64,000 bases of DNA from Siphlonurus alternatus (GCA_949825025.1 OX463781.1:35977537-36041536); one strand, 5' to 3'. Positions 13,101 to 28,702 are shown, counted from the first letter of the stretch. Numbers and translations: made by a program. The notes: a model not told the origin generated them from the letters alone.

Positions 13101-14421
13101 TGTGAGGCAACTTTTTGCTCTAGCTGCAAGAATCAAAAGGCCATAGAAAACTAGAAAAAAATATAAATAATAACTTCTATCATAATTGTGTCCTTGCCAC
13201 AGGCTAAAGAGGTGGGACAATGTGATTTTATTTCCCGCAATCTTCTCTTTAATAATTACACTTTGAACTAAAAAGAATGTTACCAGAAGTATATATTATA
13301 AACAAATAATGTAGTTTTATTATTTTTAAATTATTAACATTGTTTCCTAATGAATATTTATATATAAAAAATATACATTAGATACAAAGTTATAGAAATT
13401 ATTTCTTTAATTAGAAATTATTACTTTTAATAGCAAACACTTAAGTATAATATAAAATTATTTAAAAAAAAATATTATGCATGGGATGTGTGCAATCAAC
13501 ATACAGAGAAAATGTTACATTTATTTATAATATGTTATAACTATAATGAAAAAAACTATTCTCAAGTATATACCGTATAACGTAAACTGGTTTTAGCCAA
13601 AGGTTAAGGTGCAGGTTACTATTTTCTATATACAATATATAAATGAGAGTTAGATAAAAACTTGTAGAAACTCAATAAAATTCACACCATTATTTGTCTT
13701 CCATGTGTTGTATAAAATATTTATATTTTTTCCTAATGTATATTTTATATATTAATATAACGCATGCATTTGAGAAATATAATAATATTAAAAAATTGAT
13801 TCGACCATTGATGTTGCAAATTGCATCACGTCATAATCATGTAATTATAATTTCAGTATTTAATTAGTTTTGTGATTAATTTTAAATTAATATTATATGT
13901 ATTAATAATTTGCCATAATTTTGCTTCCCTATCTACTATATATTTAAATTTTCAAAATGTTATTTTTAAATTTGAATTGAAAATTACGTTAAATCACATT
14001 TACTAATCTTTTTCCATTTATTTCAAAGTAACTACATGCATATTATATAATTCCTTATTATTTATATTCCAAAATTAAAAAACAAAATATCATTAAATCT
14101 CATAAAATTCTAACATTATCACGATAAATTGATAATTTTTTACTACTCTTATAGCATTGTGAACATGTTTGTCTGATTTTCTGGATCAGCTGATCAAAAA
14201 TGCAGTTTAAAGGAGGGTACTGTAAGAAGAACAGCTGTTCTAAATATTACAAATTAGGTTCACAGAACCTCCAAAATTATAGACTTCATTATCCATCTAT
14301 TAGTAATTCTATTAAAAAGAGGGAAGTGGTAACGTTTATATTTAAATGTAGTGTCTTTAAGTACTAGCATAAGAAGAAGGTGTTTACAATATCGCTACAA
14401 TAACGTGGAAAAACTATAATA
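10197..14421. other. AT-rich sequence without recognised gene
   Basis: Frames at 11203-11541 and 11586-11816 have no recognisable domain or codon bias. A strong donor-like GGAGGTAAGT at about 12379-12388 follows a 35-codon frame but no partner exon was seen. G-run at about 12401-12408. Confidence 0.35.
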
Positions 14422-14531
14422 CACTGCGAAAAATGAAATGAAATTAAGTGTTAATTAAGACACGAATATACTTCAAGGTTATATTTTTTTCATGAGATCC
14501 GCACTTCAATTAAGAATTAGAGATTCAAGAC

Positions 14532-15298
14532 TTAAGATTCTGCATCACCTTTGCGTATTTCCTATAAGACGGTTGCATGAGCAACGCAATCAGTCTACTT
14601 TACAGGGGCTGAGTGAAAACTTGCGCGCGCAGCTTGCCATGCCGGTGGAGTGGTAGAGAACTCTGCATGCAAGCAAAAGATTAAAAAAATACATTATAAA
14701 TTATTTAAAATTAAAATAAAAAATGTGATGTGAACGAAATGTTTAAAATAAAATTTACAAACTTTTGTTCACCTCAGAATTCAGAATCTTTCCTTAATAT
14801 ATTTTTAAATATATTTTTTTAATATTTTCTCCTGTGCTTATACATTGCGGAGCTCCACCAGGCCACCATCGACGACTGGCGGACAGCTGTTGAAACTCCC
14901 GATCCAAGGTCATACTGACGTCACACGCAAGCGCCTATATCTTCCCCATGTTATTTTTTGTAACTTTTTTCTAAAACTAATAATCATACAATTTTGCTTG
15001 ATATCTTAAAATAAACACTAAGGGCCAACGCTTTTATTTTCTTGATATCTAATAAAATTGAATTTTAATTGCACTTTTAAAGTTTTTCACTTTTTGATTC
15101 TCAAAATTGAAATTCAATTTGAATGAAAATAAAAAATAAAAAAAATAAATAAGAGCGTTGGCCCTTAGCTAATGAACTTGTGTTTCTTTTAAAGTATTAA
15201 GCAAAGTTGTATGAGTATTATAGATTCAGAAAAAAGTGAAGTAAAAAATAACATGGGGAAGCATATAGGAAATACGCAAAGATGATGCAGAATCTTAA
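14532..15298. mobile_element. Inner inverted-repeat element, split by an insertion
   Basis: TTAAGATTCTGCATCACC / GATGATGCAGAATCTTAA form the ends. Left arm continues GCGTATTTCCTATA to 14569, then resumes as CTTCCCCATGTTATTTTTT at 14941, colinear with the right arm (AACATGGGGAAGCATATAGG). The centre contains AAGGGCCAACGC and its inverse. The 14570-14934 block is a later insert. Confidence 0.7.
14570..14934. mobile_element. Insertion of about 365 bp with tRNA-like segment
   Basis: Breaks the left arm of the surrounding MITE; CCTATA lies at both junctions (about 14563-14568 and 14934-14939), a candidate target duplication. At 14641-14680 it contains a stretch like the D-arm and anticodon arm of a tRNA (GTGGTAGAGAACTCTGCATG), so a tRNA-derived SINE fragment is possible; no box B was recognised nearby. 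Confidence 0.5.
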
Positions 15299-15996
15299 CG
15301 CTTCAAGTGTTAAAATTTTATCAGATATTTATCAATTAAGTGTTGCAAAAGCTTCCACATTAAAAAAACCTTCGCTTCAAGCGTCAGAAATTAATCACTT
15401 CAAGTGCCTGATTAGTGTCTGATGGAAAAATAACGCTTAATTTTCACAGTGTAGAGATCTGGCTTTATCATTAAGGTGAAAATTTAATTAATCAATAATA
15501 CCTTAATAAAATAACTAATTAATTCGTGTAGAAAATGAGGAAATTGAAAAGGAATTTTATTTTTTCGTGGGTGAAGCTACCATGATAATTCTAGTGAAAT
15601 TTACGAGATTATACATGAGTCTGAATATTTCATTTCAGTTCTCGCAATGTTATATATTACATAATTAATAATTAAACTAATCAATTATTTTATGATAAAT
15701 AAGTACATATCTGACTACATCTATAAATATACTATTGCAGGTACAGTCATTATTGAAGTAAACATTGGAAATTATAATTTTTTATTATATGTTTGACAAC
15801 AAGTAAAAAAAATAATAATAATTAACAGAAAATAATTTTCTTATCTATTACTTGATATTATACAGAATTTATTTGAAGAGAGAGGGAAGAGGGATGAACA
15901 TAAGGAAATATTGTACGGATGGTTTAATTCGAACACCGTAACGAATCTCATCATGATTTCTTCTTACTTTTAGATCCAGCTGGGTAGAGATGAAGA

Positions 15997-18147
<2,151 letters not shown>

Positions 18148-18264
18148 ATGAAATATAGTAACTTTTTCAACTTACAGACATTGGCAGTATTTTATAATAA
18201 TTTTAAACCTCTACAGTGTTTACCCGCCAAGAAAAGAAAAGAAAATTTGTCAGAAAATTTAAAA

Positions 18265-18300
18265 GTCCTCCGAGGTGGGACTCGAACTTACATCCCTCAA
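18265..18300 (-). other. tRNA T-arm-like fragment
   Basis: Minus strand reads GTAAGTTCGAGTCCCACCTC, which fits a tRNA box B and 3' half, but the stem pairs poorly and no D-arm is recognisable nearby. Probably part of an old tRNA-derived SINE. Confidence 0.3.
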
Positions 18301-18339
18301 TATTCTCAATATTCACAAGAAACTTAGTCATCTATTTTA

Positions 18340-18700
<361 letters not shown>

Positions 18701-19482
18701 CTGCAATCTATGGGGGGTAACATTAATTATTATTCAGTGTACTTTTTGTGAATGTATATATAGGTGCACAGTACATACAAACCTACAAACCCTACAAATC
18801 ACAAACTCTCTCTCTCTCTCGCTCTCTCTCTCTTCACAATTTCATTCATGGTAAATAAGTGCCACGTCACGGTGCACCATGTGCTCCAATCTCTGCAGGC
18901 TAACAGATCATCTTCATAATGTTCTTCTCTTCATCATTAATTATACTAATCAGTATAAGCACAGCAATCTGGCTCTCATAATTACTTATTGTTATATTTT
19001 GTTTTAACGATTTTTTTTTTTTTTTTTTTTTTTTTTTCACTGAAGAAAAAGGAAATTCTGTAAAGTATATTATACGTCTGTAATTTTAAACTAAAAGTAT
19101 GATAAAAAAAAATGTTAATAATAAAATCCTAATATTCGAATATTACAATTAATATATTTTGAATTTTGAATTGTTTTGAATTTATAATAAGTTTACATCC
19201 GTTAGTTTTGTTATAGGAATAATGTATTACATGAACTTATAATGAATGTAGGTGAAAACTGGTCCATATTTTATAATAAAATATTCTTTTGCTTGACAAT
19301 AATAAAAATATAATAATAGTGTTCGTGATGAGATATACAACCGAAGGGATTTACTTTTGCTTTATTTTTTATTTTTTTTTTGTAAGCTCCCGGCAGCAAG
19401 CTTTTGGTATGCATGCAATAAGAAGAGCTGTTCAGTAGCAAAGGAGCGGTAGATCATTTGTCAAAGTACACCAACGCTTTGT

Positions 19483-19484
<2 letters not shown>

Positions 19485-19547
<63 letters not shown>
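19485..19547. repeat. (CT)n microsatellite
   Basis: About 31 CT units. Confidence 0.95.
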
Positions 19548-19550
<3 letters not shown>

Positions 19551-20505
19551 ATTACAATACATATTTTTCTTCTTAACATTACAAATTTTAGTTGATTATG
19601 CAATTCGAAGAAGCACCTGTCACTAGTAAACTATACTAATAATAAATATACAATATAACACATAACAAACCTATATATAATATAATAACAATACCACAGT
19701 ATATTGTTTATTACAACGTAAATCATATTTAAGACATTTATAACATGTCAGTGAGTGATGTTGAGTCATTGAAATTATTGTTATAATTTTGCCGCTGGCC
19801 AGTAGCTCATATTATACGCCTAACAATCATATTATATTATATAGATTATAATATTAAAAAAAATGGTAGCGCTTTAATTTTTTTTCTTGACATTATAAGA
19901 GGTCCAATATCATGAATATAATTTTGTATGTAAAAAAAAGGAAGCAATGATCTATTATATAAAGTCTTAGCAGCCTGTAGCTAATGGTATAATACCTCAT
20001 TCTATATTTAAGCTTTAAGCTTAGTGTGATTTATGACTTGGATAAAAAATTAAGAATTATTTATAATAAAATATTTTAGTCTGTCATGTAATGTTCAGTA
20101 TTGTTTATAAAACAAAATTGATATAACATTATTTTGTTTGTTATAGCATTATAGCTCATAAGTATAATATAATTAAAATTAAAAAATTTTGCTCTAACGA
20201 TTGACCTCAGTTACTACGCGAGTCAAAGGAAATTTCTGTCAGACGGAATCGAATGAAATAAATTTTAAAAATTCGAGAATGCTCTAAAACTTAATCGCTT
20301 ATGGTTTGAGCAGATTCAAAAGGTCGGTTTCCTCACAATAGCACCATTTCCGGTTTCCGCCAATGTTAAACTTCTACTTCAGTTTTCTCAAAACTGATCA
20401 GATGGATCCATTTCAAAATTTACATGCCACCTATTGATGGTAAGTTCTAAGTTCTCTGCAAATCTTGTAGCATTTAAGGAGGCCGATTCCGAGATCTCAA
20501 TCAAC

Positions 20506-20555
20506 TCAAGGTGTATATATAGAGGTTTATATAAACCTCTATATATACACCTTGA
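20506..20555. repeat. 50-bp perfect palindrome
   Basis: TCAAGGTGTATATATAGAGG and its exact reverse complement meet around TTTATATAAA with no spacer. Beyond it AACTCA and AATCAACTGA show partial further symmetry. Likely to extrude as a cruciform. Confidence 0.85.
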
Positions 20556-23360
20556 ATCAACTGAGGTCAATCCTTAATTAAATTGCTATGGCTATTGTAT
20601 ACCGAGACTGTTGGACCAGTGCTGTGCTAACACTCTAAAGAGACGGTTTACAAAGAATATTTTTTTACATCATCTGTATACTTGGAATATAATTATATAT
20701 GGTACCCTAATACCCGCTATCCTGCCTCCCGTCACCTATATTTCACATTCAATTCAAAAAGGCTTTATCCACGAAAAGGAAAACAATACAAATATTAAAA
20801 AAAAAATAAAAATAGGGTACATGCATTTTGCACTCAAATATTTAATAAATATCAGAACATCTCACCCTGATTTTATGCAACCTGTTCATCATGCAAATAG
20901 AGCGGGTTATATAATCTGCAGGGGTAAGCTGTTGTCTGGACAAGTTGCATGCCTAACCTCAAAGAGATATCATTTAGTCAGGGTGAGTAAAATAAAATGT
21001 TTTTAAAAAAATGTGTAAAATTTGTAAAAAAATCTTACGTTAATTAATTCTTTAGTGTGAGACATTGTAAACGTAAAAATATAAAGTCATATGAAATTAA
21101 TTTTAACCACTTTAATGCTCATTTACTTAATTAATTACATATTAATTTTACTAATTACATACATGATAAAATTCTTAATTTTATATTTACTTATTTTGTT
21201 GACTTAAGATTAAATTGTTAATTACGAATAATTGCTAATGAAATATTTAAAAACAAAAAATATGTGCTGTTAAAATTGTAAGGGAGTTTTTGTAATATAA
21301 TGTTTTAGCCTTTTTGTCATGTTTATATTGCAACATTTTCGTCATTGTGTTTTATACTGAATATTTGAATAGAAAAATCCCAGTTATGAAAATTTAATAA
21401 TGATTCTTTATTTTTTTTTTATAACTAATTAAGTTCAGAGCATTATAAAAAAAGTTGCGTCAAATAAGCAAAGCCCAAAATAAAAATTCTCGACGGGCAT
21501 TGCTTTTTCTGATTTGATTACTTCTAAAAATGGTCAAATTTAAATGAGCACAGCTCGAAATATTTCAAGCTTTTTGATGCCAACATAATATAATTAAATA
21601 AAAGAAAAAAGTTTAATCTTTGGATTGAGCAAAGAGAGTCCCTTTTCATACAAATATTGTTCTGAATACATTATTTGTATGTGCAGAGTTATTGTATAGT
21701 AAAATTAATGCAACGAATATTAATATATTACTATATACATTTTTATATATTATATGCTAAATGTGGTAATTCCATTGATTTTATTTAGCGATTAGCTTAA
21801 AATCATTTTGAAGTAGCTTGTGATACAATTTACATTATCTCGAGTCAGTGCATGTGTTTTATTTTTAATTTTTTTTTTTTTTTTTATTTCAATTTAAAAT
21901 TTGAAAACTGGCAGTGCCACAAGTCCTAGAAACTTATGGTAAGGGGTGTACTAATAAAGTATATATACAAATTTTTAATGAAACATAATTTTAAATTAGA
22001 ATTCTGGTAGAGTCTTTTCAATATTATTAAATAATGAGAGATGCGAATGCGTCAACTTATAAAAATGTACTTGTACATAAATATGAATTAATTAAATAAA
22101 TTAACATACTATTATTACAATGGTACACGTGCAATTTAAAAAGAGAGAGACTTACTCTTGTATATTTTAGGGTGCAATGGCCGAAAAACAACTTTTAGAG
22201 ACAACAACATTTTAAAAAAGGACCACTAGGCATAGCCTTATATAACTAAAATTATATTATATAAAAAAAAAGTTGCAAGGAAGTAGGCCATAAATGTGAA
22301 GATAAGTGGAGGTAAAGAAATGTGTACAGAGCGCGCGTAAGTACAAAAAAAATTGTTAACTCATGAAGTTAATTTGGAAGGATGGTATCATCATATTTTC
22401 CAGCTAACGGGAAATATTATTATGAAAAGTTGTTTATTAACATTTTTGGATTAAAAAAAAAAATGCAAACAAAATTCTCAGCAGTCACTTTTAATTAAGG
22501 AGGATAGATTGATATTCTTCATTTGATTTTCTCTTCCAAAACTGATGTTATATTTTATAAAAAAAAACAAACAACAAGTTATAGAATAGCTCAAGAATCA
22601 GAGACTAAAAATATGTTTAAGCTGCGGGCATATAGAATTAAATTACTTAATAATAATTTATGATATGACTAAATAAAAAGGTTTATAACTAGCTATATAA
22701 ATGAATAAATTGACAATACTGTGTTTTTATTTAAAAAAAAGTGTCACCATTTATTTATAAAAAAGAATATATATTCTAGAGTTATGTAAATTTTCTTCAT
22801 AAGCTACTATACTTATTTTTTATCCCCTTACCTCTCCCTCCCCGAAAAATTATTAAAGCTAGTAACTATAGTAATTTGACCCCTTACCCTTAGACTCTTT
22901 TTTAGCTTTAATTTTAAAAGAGCTAATTGTTTTAAACATAGGTTTAAATAAGACGTTAGGAACACCGTTTCAGCAGCTGACTTGAAGATAGTTAACCTAA
23001 TTACTATTCATAATTTTTTAATCCTCACATGTCTGATGCCAGCCAGCTTAGTAGAAAGCATTTCACAAAACTGAATACGTGTGGATCTGAACGTAGCAAA
23101 TTTTTTTGTCACTAAAATAAAAAAAGAAATTCTGATTTAAATATTTTTGCAACACAGTTAAGACAACAATTTTTTTGTGATACAATTTTATAAATGTAAA
23201 AATGTTATAATAAAAAATTACTTTTTATGTTACTTGGATTATTTATTGAATATGTAGTTAAGTATATTTTCTTATATTATTTTTCATATTTTTAAATGAG
23301 AATTGAAATATCTTTTCACACCTTTGTCTACTTTTTGTTACTCTATTAGAATCATTATAG
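20556..23360. other. AT-rich sequence without recognised gene
   Basis: The 131-codon frame at 20611-21006 shows no domain and its composition follows the local AT bias. Nothing else stands out. Confidence 0.4.
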
Positions 23361-23675
23361 ATGGAGTATCAACCTCATTTTTTTTATTGCAGAAATGGAT
23401 AGAGGGTGCAAAGTTATGCTACCCTGATTTTTTTTCAGATTTTTACGGTCCTAGAAGTATTTTTAAAAATTATTGAAAGTCCTTTTTGTGACGTCATGCG
23501 GCGCCTTTGCTTAAGAATAGGATAGAACTTGCCGCCGCGTGATGTCACAAAAAGTAATTTCAATAATTTTTTAAAAATACTTCCTGAGCTGTAAAAACTC
23601 TGAAAAAAGTCAGGGTAGCATAACTTTGCACCCTCTACCCATTTCTGCAATAAATTTTTTTAGGTCGATACTCTA
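23361..23675. mobile_element. Hairpin MITE, family B
   Basis: Inverted arms start ATGGAGTATCAACCTCA and end GAGGTCGATACTCTAT-like; each arm contains GAAATGGATAGAGGGTGC, GCAAAGTTATGCTACCCTGA, and AATTATTGAAAGT. The centre has GTGACGTCATG and GTGATGTCAC on the two sides of GCTTAAGAAT. No coding capacity. Related copies are at 9318, 30637, 33608 and 59022. Confidence 0.8.
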
Positions 23676-25635
23676 TTTGTAATATTACATGATGACATTG
23701 AGGATGGGATACTTGAAACATCACTGATTTACTGGACATAGCTACTATAAAATGTACACAGATAGATACAATAATGGCTTCATTTCGTGATATAATTTCA
23801 ATGCATTTTTAACAGTAAAGAAGGTTATATATATATGTATACACTTTTCAATAAAGATATAATTTTAATTTTATAATACATAATCATAACTGCCGCATGG
23901 ATAAATATTATTTTACAAAATGTTCTAACTTATTTTTAATGTATTTATAAATTAAATACATTCAGACACAATACCCAACACTAAATTAATTAACATATTT
24001 TTATTTTTTTTTATTAAAAAAATAAAAATGTATTTCAGAAATAATGACAAAATATTATTCATAACAATTTTATTATATAAAGACGTGAATTTTCATGTAA
24101 AAAATAGCATGAAGATATTGTTATAAATTCATTAAAAATTTACATAATAAAAATACAAGGTAAAGTTAATGGTTGGTTGGATAAAGGAGGGGATATATAT
24201 CAAAATAGGAAGGGTATATAATTGAAGGGTGTATGAGTTATTAAGCGGGGTTATTATTACCTCTCATGCTCGCTCGGACGTTTTGTGACCATCATGGCTA
24301 ATTTAACGAGTAAAAAGCTTCTGGATATACGCAAGAGATCTACAAAAACCCACACACTCATATAAATACTGTAATATATTTTTTAAGTACATCTTCTTTT
24401 ATTTCTTTTGATCTTAAGTTTCGTTACATTGAAGTAGTTCTGTAATCCCCACCTTTTCTCTCCCCATATTTTTTATCTATTAAAGAAACCACATCACAAA
24501 ACCTCTTTTGCAAAAGCCTATTTTTTTATATTTATATATTTTTTTATTATTATTATTACTAATATTACAAAGGTCATTTCACCTTTTTCTCTATTTAGAT
24601 AAAATACTTGTACAGTAAAAAATTACAGTAAAAAAATATATATCATACCATGATACTATAAATTAGAACATACAATAATCTTATATCAAATAAATAGCAT
24701 AAAATAGTAAAAAGAATGGTATTATATATAAAAAAGAATAATAATATTGAATCAACCTGAAAAAAAAAATACTAAATAGATGAACTTGACACTTTATATA
24801 TAAAAGTAAAGGATTGTATAACATTAAGAAAAGGTTTAAAAAAATATAAGCGATTACCAAAATATATTATACTATCCTAAATCTCACCTCGTTGATGCCA
24901 ATTAAAAGGAGCCTGGAGCTTTCTCTACGATTTTTTTTATTAAAGAAAGAAGGGGACAAAGTGATCAGAAGTAGAGGAGAGGAAACTTGCTACTGCTGAG
25001 GATACTTGATCGGTCAATCACGGTCACCGACATTAACAAAAAAAAAACCGTTCTCCATATTATAATAGTAATGATTGTTATCTCTCTTTAAACCTCTTTC
25101 TTATATAATACCCCTCTCCCATTCCACAGTCTATTATTTTAGTTTGCTTTAAAGCTTTTAATCTTATTATTATTAGTCTCTTTTAACAACAAAATATATA
25201 TTTTTATATTATACTTGTCTCATTTTTGACAATATATTTTTAAAAGATTTTTTTAAATGATAATATAAAATATAAAGATTTTTTATAAATAAAATTATGT
25301 TGTTTGTTATAAAATTTATATTATAATATTATTTTTTTTATAAAACCTTGAATAAACAAATCATATTAAATTCATCCATAAATTTAGAACTTTTTTATTA
25401 AGCTTACAATAAAATTTATACAATATAATTTATTTAAATTCAACAATTTAGGTCCTTTGAAACTATATGATACAGTTTTGCCACATGTTTTGTCTACAAG
25501 AATAATCTTTGAAAACACGCTGATAGCTTGAGAGTAGAAATTTGAGACTGAACGTTCTGTTTTTCACCATTTTTTAAAACTCATAATTTATAGTCCATGC
25601 GTGTACCGGTACCGAAGGTAAAGTATAAAATGCTT
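23676..25635. other. Very AT-rich sequence without recognised gene
   Basis: A small unique patch at 24250-24360 has CATCATGGCTAATTTAACG in a fair start context, but the frame ends after about 20 codons. Confidence 0.4.
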
Positions 25636-25752
25636 CTTTAAAGACAGGGTCACCCCAGATTTTTTTTTGTTCAATATAGCTTTCTTTCTTGTAATCTCGA
25701 TTTTAGGTGAAAATTTTTTTGACTAGATTTTATTATTATGCCCACATTTTGA
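25636..25752 (+). repeat. Dispersed repeat, copy 1
   Basis: AAAGACAGGGTCACCCCAGA, AGCTTTCTTTCTTGTAAT and TAGATTTTATTATTATGCCC occur inverted at 35643-35753. Confidence 0.7.
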
Positions 25753-25813
25753 CACTCAAAGTTTGAAAAACGTTGCATCAAATAGACGGTAGTGAGGGCG
25801 GCAGAAGGTAATT

Positions 25814-26087
25814 TCATAGAGTGATATATTTGGATAGAGGTAGTGCGTCCACGTTAAATTTTCAGACAAAATTTTTAGTCCCCCTCTCGTCACCTTTTTT
25901 GCCTTTTTGACAAAATAAACTACCTGCTGCAAAACTTGAGCGGCTCAGCGCGAGAGGTCTCTCATCCAGATTTTCTCAAACTCGCCCTCATCTCTTTTTG
26001 TTTTCTCTGTCTTCACTCGCGTCACGTGGTCTAGCCAGCCTGCTGCACCCTGCAGAGCCTGCAGGTCTTTGAGGAGGGATGATTCGG
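25814..26087 (+). repeat. Left arm of a 270-bp inverted repeat
   Basis: Matches 27845-28112 in inverse with only scattered differences. Blocks include GAGTGATATATTTGGATAGA, GAGCGGCTCAGCGCGAGAG, CACTCGCGTCACGTGGTC and GAGGAGGGATGAT. GC-richer than surroundings; contains CACGTG. Confidence 0.8.
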
Positions 26088-26744
26088 TGTATCCCTCAGA
26101 AGAGCGTAACATGATATCTGCTGCATGTCATGTGTTACACAGGTCGGCCGTGGTTGTACTCGCATGCAGCAGCGAGCTCAATACATGGCTGAGAATATCG
26201 ACTCCAACGCTGCTGATTTTACACTTTATTTTTTATACTTTCTTTAATTATTGTTATATATATTAAACTTGTATTTTTAATTTTATTGCACTATGACTAT
26301 AAAAATGAAAATGAATTTTCCAATTAAACGTTCCTATTATCATATATTAATTATATAAAATATTATATATAAGATATGAACAGTGATGTAACAAAATCAT
26401 ATTTTTATGTGTTATTCATCGCTCAATTAACCTTAATATGGAATAAAATGTTGTACAGTACGTAGTGAAATGATAAATCAAACAATATTGTTAATTCCAA
26501 TGTGCTTTTTCCGTCATTGAGATAACATGTTGACTAAATGTCTACGGCTTATATATAAAAAAAAGGATTTGAAAATATATTATTGTATTGAATATGAAAC
26601 TGAATAATTTGAAGTAATTAGCATTACTATAAACAATAATTATAAAAAATCTTAAAAACAATGAAATTTGCAGTGACACTGAAAGATGATTATTTTTTTA
26701 AAAAATGTACAAAAATTATACAAGTTAAATGTAGTACTTGTGGA

Positions 26745-26976
26745 GATAAGCGAGCGTAGCGCAGTATATTGACCGGTTTTCGTTAATTCACCGAAGTCAG
26801 AGGCTACGTCGAGCGTGGTTAATAATTGGATGGGTGACCGTTTCAAGTAGAAATCACGAAGATCCCTCCTTGGAGTCAATTCATCTAGCTTTCCATTGCA
26901 ATGCAACCAGTGCAGTAATACCATGGAGTATAATATATATATATATATATATATAATATATCCTATATATATATCC

Positions 26977-27014
<38 letters not shown>

Positions 27015-27275
27015 CTCTACGGTAATACACTTGTGTGTGGTTCCCCAGGCTTTGGACATCGCTTTGGTTCGTTGATAAAAAGAAGAGATGTCCGTTGTAA
27101 CTGAGGTTTTCCACGGTTCCCTCAGTCTCACTTCAGTGAATGCTGGGACGCGTAACAGGCCGTCGTGGCCACCATCCGTTCCCTACCACATCCCTACCCA
27201 TTACTCCGCTGCGAGCTGGCTAAGCTCTTATGGGTGTATTCTTGTAAAAAAAAAATAAAAATAAAATAAATAAAT
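26745..27275 (+). mobile_element. 5S-rRNA-headed SINE, copy 1, with internal (TA)n hairpin
   Basis: Has the 5S-like block ATTCACCGAAGTCAG ... TGGATGGGTGACCG, the shared body and an A-rich tail (AAAAAAAAATAAAAATAAA). A 112-bp (TA)n-cored hairpin (26916-27027) splits the body between GTGCAG and CACTTG, which are nearly contiguous in copy 3. The whole SINE lies between the two arms of a 270-bp inverted repeat. Confidence 0.8.
26916..27027. repeat. (TA)n-cored hairpin inside SINE copy 1
   Basis: TAATACCATGGAGTATA on the left is mirrored imperfectly by TATACTCTCTACGGTAATA on the right, around about 70 bp of TATA with two CCTATATA interruptions. It is absent from SINE copies 3 and 4, so it is a later insertion, MITE-like. 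Confidence 0.6.
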
Positions 27276-27844
27276 ATAGCAGCTCTAATTGTAAGTGTTC
27301 TAAATCTGGGTTTTAATAACTATGTTGATAATATACTAAAATACAGGCATCAAATTTTCTTACTGTTTGCGACCCTGTAGCCAAATTTGTTTCTAAAATG
27401 TCAATGAACCAGCAAGTTACCGTAAAATGCAACATTGCACTCTAACTGCAACCACATGTGCACACTGACCAAATGTTGTTAGCAAATATATCCAAATATA
27501 GTTCATATATTATTTTTTTTTTCTATTTGTCACTTAATATTGCTAATTATTTTAAATTATTCTCTTTTCATATAATATTTTTAAAATATGGCATACATAC
27601 TAGCTCTTAAAGCTAATAGATTTTTTTATCACTCTTATTCTTAATTTTTCCTTTCAGTTAATTCATATTGCTATATCTCTAAGACAACCGAAATATAAAA
27701 AAAAACTCAAAATATTGTCAGAAGCGAGCAAGTATGTACTGTATGTAAATATTCCTATTATTGCAGTACGCTCTGTCCGCCCTGCCTCTTTATTGTTATT
27801 TACTCTCGTAACCTAACGATCTCGCACGTTTCTTTGAGGGCAGA

Positions 27845-28112
27845 CGCATCATCCCTCCTCTCTCCCCCGAGGATGTGCAGCAGGCTGGCTAGACCACGTG
27901 ACGCGAGTGAAGACAGAGAAAACAAAAAGAGATGAGGGCGAGTTTGAGAAAATCTGGATGAGAGCCCTCTCGCGCTGAGCCGCTCAAGTTTTGCAGCAGG
28001 TAGTTTATTTTGTCAAAAAGGCAAAAAAAGTGACGAGAGGGGGACAAAAATTTTTGTCTGAAAATTTAACGTGGACGCACTACCTCTATCCAAATATATC
28101 ACTCTATGGTAA
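27845..28112 (-). repeat. Right arm of a 270-bp inverted repeat
   Basis: Inverse copy of 25814-26087; the 1.76-kb interval holds 5S-SINE copy 1. No transposase lies between the arms, so this could be a non-autonomous long-TIR element or an inverted duplication. Confidence 0.8.
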
Positions 28113-28702
28113 TTTACAAAGAAAAATCAAAGAAAAATCAAGAAAGTTGACTTTCGATGCGCTTTTTGAGTTCCATTATGATTGCAATAACTTGACACAA
28201 ACCAGAATTAAAATTCAATATCTCTTCTTTTTACTCATGTGAGTCTCAAATTTTTCCGATTTATATAATCTGAGTTATTAAGAATATTGCAGAAGCTCAT
28301 TATTATCAATGCCGCCGTGCTCCCCCCTGCCGCAGGGTGGGAAACGGCACGAGGGTGAGTGAACATGTACGAGATTTGTCAATGTCAAAAACCAGATGTG
28401 CGGTCAGAAAGAGAGAAGACGTTTTACCTCGAATATAAGAAGCTTGTATTCTCGAGAAAGGTCGTAGAATTAGGACGTTTTAATGCAATTTTAGGCCTTA
28501 TAAATATATTATATTATTATAGTATATAATAAGGTCCAAAATTAAAAAAAAAATAAAAATAAATAAGAAGTTGTGAAGTTTACTTTACTTCACTTTAGAA
28601 CATTTTCTAAGGATAATTGAGCACTATTTTTTTCAACAAGTTAAATAATAAATAAAACATACGATTAGAAGAAGAACATACATAAGAACCTATGCGATTA
28701 GG

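Larger units (their letters stand above)
14422..15451. mobile_element. Outer inverted-repeat element with CACTG ends
   Basis: CACTGCGAAAA at 14422 is mirrored by TTTTCACAGTG ending at 15451, with TA outside each end. The interior holds another inverted-repeat element (14532-15298). No transposase is visible. Confidence 0.55.

Noticed and set aside
20611..21006. 131-codon frame as a gene
   Set aside because: Composition follows local AT bias, no domain, no splice or promoter context.
27368..27388. miR-10-like sequence (ACCCTGTAG..AAATTTGT)
   Set aside because: Central bases differ and the flanks do not form a precursor hairpin with the expected opposite arm.
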